Below, in pieces: positions 6,101 to 7,461 of a DNA stretch of 7,461 nucleotides. The notes below the pieces were generated by a model, which ran no database searches, was not told the DNA's origin, and saw only the letters and a program-made list of their open reading frames with translations. A program made the translations under genes and the position numbers. This DNA comes from Rudaea sp. (GTDB lineage Bacteria; Pseudomonadota; Gammaproteobacteria; Xanthomonadales; Rhodanobacteraceae): positions 1-7,461 of the forward strand of contig JAICYA010000088.1 in NCBI GenBank assembly GCA_025934455.1. The letters are read 5' to 3'. The stretch's first letter is position 1; each line of letters starts with the position of its first letter.

Positions 6101-7461
6101 ATTTGCGCAGCAAGTGCGAAGCCTTGCCACGGCGCACGCGGCCGAGACTCATCAGGCGCAATTTTTCGCGCGGCAGCGGCGTCGGCAGCGGCAGTTGCGC
6201 CGCGCCCGGCCATGGCACGATGCCGTGCGCGATCGCGTGCTGTGCCAAGTTTGCCAGGCGCGGTTGCAGCTTCAGGACAATCTCCACCGCCGAGCGGCTC
6301 GGCGCAACCAGCGTTGCCTTCGCGGCAAGCGCCGCGTCGGCCAGTGCCTCGCGCAACGCCAGCCACCAATCCGGATCGCGCTCGGCGAACTCGAATCCGG
6401 CATCCGCGGTGGCGAGGTCGGCACGTAACTGCGCGGCGTCGAACGTGACCGTCGCATCGTCCAGGTTGCGGTGCAGCAGTGGCCACAGAGGATAAAAATC
6501 ATGGATGAAATACGTGGTCGGCAAGCCGGTGCGCAACGCATCCAGGCTGTGGCCGATCAGCGACGACACGACAACGGCATCCACGGCGAAATCGCGCAGA
6601 ATACCGTCGAGGAACACGCGGTAGCCGCGATGCGAGAGCGCGGTGCTGGCGATGGCATCGGGCAACGTCGTTGCGCGCAGCGGTGGCGTGGCGAGCGTCG
6701 CGTCGCGCAGTTCCAGCACTTCGCCATAGCGGCGGCGGTCGAAGTTGCCGCGCGCCATGAATACCAGGTGATGGCGGTCGCGGTCGACGCTGGTTATGTC
6801 ACGCACGAAGCGTTCGGCGCCGCCGCCCCATCCATGCAGCACGTGCAGGACGACGGGTTTCGCGTCGAGGCCCGGGTAAGCCGCGTCGACTGGCGAATTG
6901 GCAAGTGCGGCATGCAACGCCTCACGCAATTCGCCGAGTGAGGACGGCGGCGGAACATCTTCGCCCGGCGCCGGCGGATTCGGACCACGCAAGTCTCGCA
7001 CCGGGTCGGCGACGTAGACGTGGTCGAGCAATACGCTGCGCAACGGCGCGGCGGAAGCGTGCAATGTGGATTTATGGATTTTATCAAGATCGGTGCGTTG
7101 CAACGCCGCGCCGTTCCACACGCTCAGCAGCGACGAGAATACCGGCCAGTCGATCGCGTCGTGCCTGCCGTGGGCCCAGCACAACGCATCGATGCGTTGC
7201 GGATCGGCGTCGCTGCGCGTACCGGCGGGCAGGGGCGCAGTCGCGGGATCGGCGTTGTCCAGCGGCGAGGCGACGAGGACATCCGCCAATTCCAGCGCCG
7301 GCAGCAAGCGCTCGAACCAGAATGGCGGCAACACGACGCCACTGCGCAGCAGGACGAGGTTCTCGCCGGGGAAGTGTTTGGCGGCGGCGCGCAGCGCGGC
7401 GGACGCATCGGTTTCGGCGAAAACCTGCGTATGCGCTTGCGCGGGCAGCGCCGCCGCGATC
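3186..7461 (-). CDS. Multidomain glycosyltransferase: GT4 - coiled coil - GT2 - GT4 (5' end outside window)
   Basis: 1424 residues are visible, numbered from the right edge; no stop occurs up to the edge, so GTG 7334 (residue 43) is not the start. In order: (a) residues 1-~200, possibly the end of a GT-A-like domain (FPGENLVLLRSGVVLPPFW). (b) GT4/GT-B domain from ~202 to ~590, with HGWGGGAER at 209-217 and the EX7E motif E512-TFSYTLS-E520. (c) Coiled coil ~612-706, ending in SWRITKPLR (710-718). (d) GT2 domain from ~795, with VSIVIPVHN, DDASSD 832-837, NNDT 880-883 (DXD-like) and YYEDTDL around E981-D982. (e) Second GT4-like domain from 1063, with VFVGGFQHPPN from 1256 and APLRYGAGVKGKIN 1330-1343. 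Such proteins transfer successive sugars from nucleotide-sugar donors onto a growing surface glycan on the cytoplasmic side of the inner membrane. The sugars cannot be named. No membrane helix was seen. Likely part of an O-antigen or exopolysaccharide cluster continuing to the right. Confidence 0.93.
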   Translation of the reverse strand, partial: IAAALPAQAHTQVFAETDASAALRAAAKHFPGENLVLLRSGVVLPPFWFERLLPALELADVLVASPLDNADPATAPLPAGTRSDADPQRIDALCWAHGRHDAIDWPVFSSLLSVWNGAALQRTDLDKIHKSTLHASAAPLRSVLLDHVYVADPVRDLRGPNPPAPGEDVPPPSSLGELREALHAALANSPVDAAYPGLDAKPVVLHVLHGWGGGAERFVRDITSVDRDRHHLVFMARGNFDRRRYGEVLELRDATLATPPLRATTLPDAIASTALSHRGYRVFLDGILRDFAVDAVVVSSLIGHSLDALRTGLPTTYFIHDFYPLWPLLHRNLDDATVTFDAAQLRADLATADAGFEFAERDPDWWLALREALADAALAAKATLVAPSRSAVEIVLKLQPRLANLAQHAIAHGIVPWPGAAQLPLPTPLPREKLRLMSLGRVRRGKASHLLRKLLPRLHDAELFLIGAGPEVREFFGHADVHILLNYKAAELPALLARIAPDCALILPDFAETFSYTLSELRSFGIPVLATRLGALAERITDGVDGFLAAPDAVAICAAIDALRNEPARLARVRDTLARQPLRTLADMAADYRDLLPLAPRSRAMDRLDVAGPDRIAAQQRAGLVGDAAREIALLEQEIADKQRELEHRAEWAFGLDAQLKRNASALRNLQGEFEERSAWALALDRDLQVASRERDELRSEREQILHSLSWRITKPLRFARRKLRGLRVRLGFAASRLRAIVHRARGSLTSRGVVGTMRRAADEFRRGAPPPNARIVAAPTNEFSPFTVPASTTPRVSIVIPVHNKIDYTVACLRSLAAHPGTAAFETIVIDDASSDATAERLAQIDGIRVLRNAQNLGFVGSCNAGAAAARGEFLAFLNNDTVVEDGWLDALLRVFDEEPEAGLAGAKLVYPDGRLQEAGGIVFADGSGWNYGRFENPADPRFEFRREADYCSGAAIMIRRDQFEQLGGFDTRYAPAYYEDTDLAFAVRRAGRKVFYEPCATVVHFEGITAGTDTGSGMKRFQTINREKFLEKWKNELVRQPAPIADAKDAEAAANFRTHGHVLIVDAYTPTPDQDSGSLRMLNLMRLLREGGHAVSFLPDNRAHAGKYTQALQALGVQALYYPFVADPVAWLRAHGKSLSAVVLSRHYVAANYVGLVRLYAPQARLIFDTVDVHHLREQRAAELTGSAEQAQQAARTRAQELKLMRECDVTFVVSAAEQELLARNLPGVRIEVLSNIHEIPGRRREFAERRDLVFVGGFQHPPNVDAVLWFVNDVFPRVRAALPGIVFHVIGSKAPKNILELAHDGVQVHGFVEDIAPFMDGCRLALAPLRYGAGVKGKINMAMSHGLPVVATTPAAEGMHARDGEDLLVADAPEDFAAAIVRAYGDAALWKKLSDNGLANVREHFSFDAARAALAKILPPR
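3189..3220. terminator. Possible GC-rich stem-loop at the convergent gene ends
   Basis: GCGCGGC (3189-3195) can pair with GCCGCGC (3214-3220), with an inner GGC/GCC pairing (3196-3198 with 3208-3210) around an A/T-rich loop. It lies immediately after the kinase stop and inside the last codons of the glycosyltransferase gene. No T-tract follows on either strand, so intrinsic termination is doubtful. It may be chance in GC-rich coding DNA. Confidence 0.2.
5405..5529 (-). repeat. 28-residue repeat in the coiled-coil linker of the glycosyltransferase
   Basis: Two copies of a 16-residue motif, ELEHRAEWAFGLDAQL and EFEERSAWALALDRDL, lie exactly 28 residues apart; their tryptophans are W652 and W680. 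Twenty-eight residues is four heptads, so both copies fall on the same face of a coiled coil. The shared pattern is E-[LF]-E-x-R-x-x-W-A-x-x-L-D-x-x-L. The repeat separates the first GT4 domain from the GT2 domain. Confidence 0.75.

Noticed and set aside
3240..6428. A 1062-codon open frame on the + strand, antisense to the glycosyltransferase gene
   Set aside because: It is in exact codon register with the - strand gene. In that register, antisense stops arise only where the sense strand uses TTA, CTA (Leu) or TCA (Ser), codons avoided in GC-rich genomes. Its product is rich in R, H, V, A and D without any recognisable domain, while the - strand shows clear GT motifs.
1..7461. CRISPR arrays, insertion sequences, tRNA or rRNA genes, att sites
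   Set aside because: No short regularly spaced direct repeats, no transposase-like protein, no terminal inverted repeats and no RNA-gene-like segments were seen; nearly all bases are within three coding regions.
652..7461. A kinase-controlled polysaccharide system formed by the two large genes
   Set aside because: The genes are convergent and cannot share a promoter, and nothing in the sequence links the kinase to the transferase. Adjacency alone is not enough to claim a system.

Overview
The window looks like chromosomal DNA of a GC-rich gammaproteobacterium. My best guess is Xanthomonadales / Rhodanobacteraceae-like. The grounds are strong G/C preference at third codon positions, a beta-helix exported protein ending in an 'IFGNGFD' tail, and the styles of the kinase and the glycosyltransferase. 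This placement is an inference and was not checked by any search. No mobile element, CRISPR array, tRNA or rRNA was seen, and base and codon use look uniform across the three genes.

Layout. (1) Positions 1-590 (+) hold the 3' end of a secreted right-handed beta-helix protein of the 'choice-of-anchor Q' type. (2) Positions 591-702 are a 112-bp intergenic region with a convincing extended -10 element (TGC-TATGCT). (3) Positions 703-3189 (+) encode a transmembrane Hanks-type Ser/Thr protein kinase. Its kinase domain is complete, it has one membrane helix, and it carries a large extracytoplasmic region of four long helical (TPR-like) repeats. (4) Positions 3186-7461 (-) hold the 3' part of a very large multidomain glycosyltransferase. 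It converges on the kinase gene, and the two stop codons interlock over 4 bp. The frame stays open to the right edge, so its start is outside the window and the GTG at 7334 is internal.

The glycosyltransferase reads, from N to C terminus: a tail of an apparently GT-A-like region (incomplete), a GT4-type GT-B domain with an EX7E motif, a coiled-coil spacer with a 28-residue repeat, a GT2 domain with its acidic motifs, and a second, divergent GT4-type domain. This fits assembly of a surface polysaccharide (O-antigen or exopolysaccharide), and more such genes would be expected to the right of the window. The kinase is convergent with it, so the two are not one operon, and a functional link is only speculation.

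I did not find a clearly new system. The points most worth following up are the multi-GT architecture with its coiled-coil ruler, the ~100-residue repeats outside the membrane in the kinase, the 4-bp stop-codon overlap, and the long antisense frames that come from codon avoidance.
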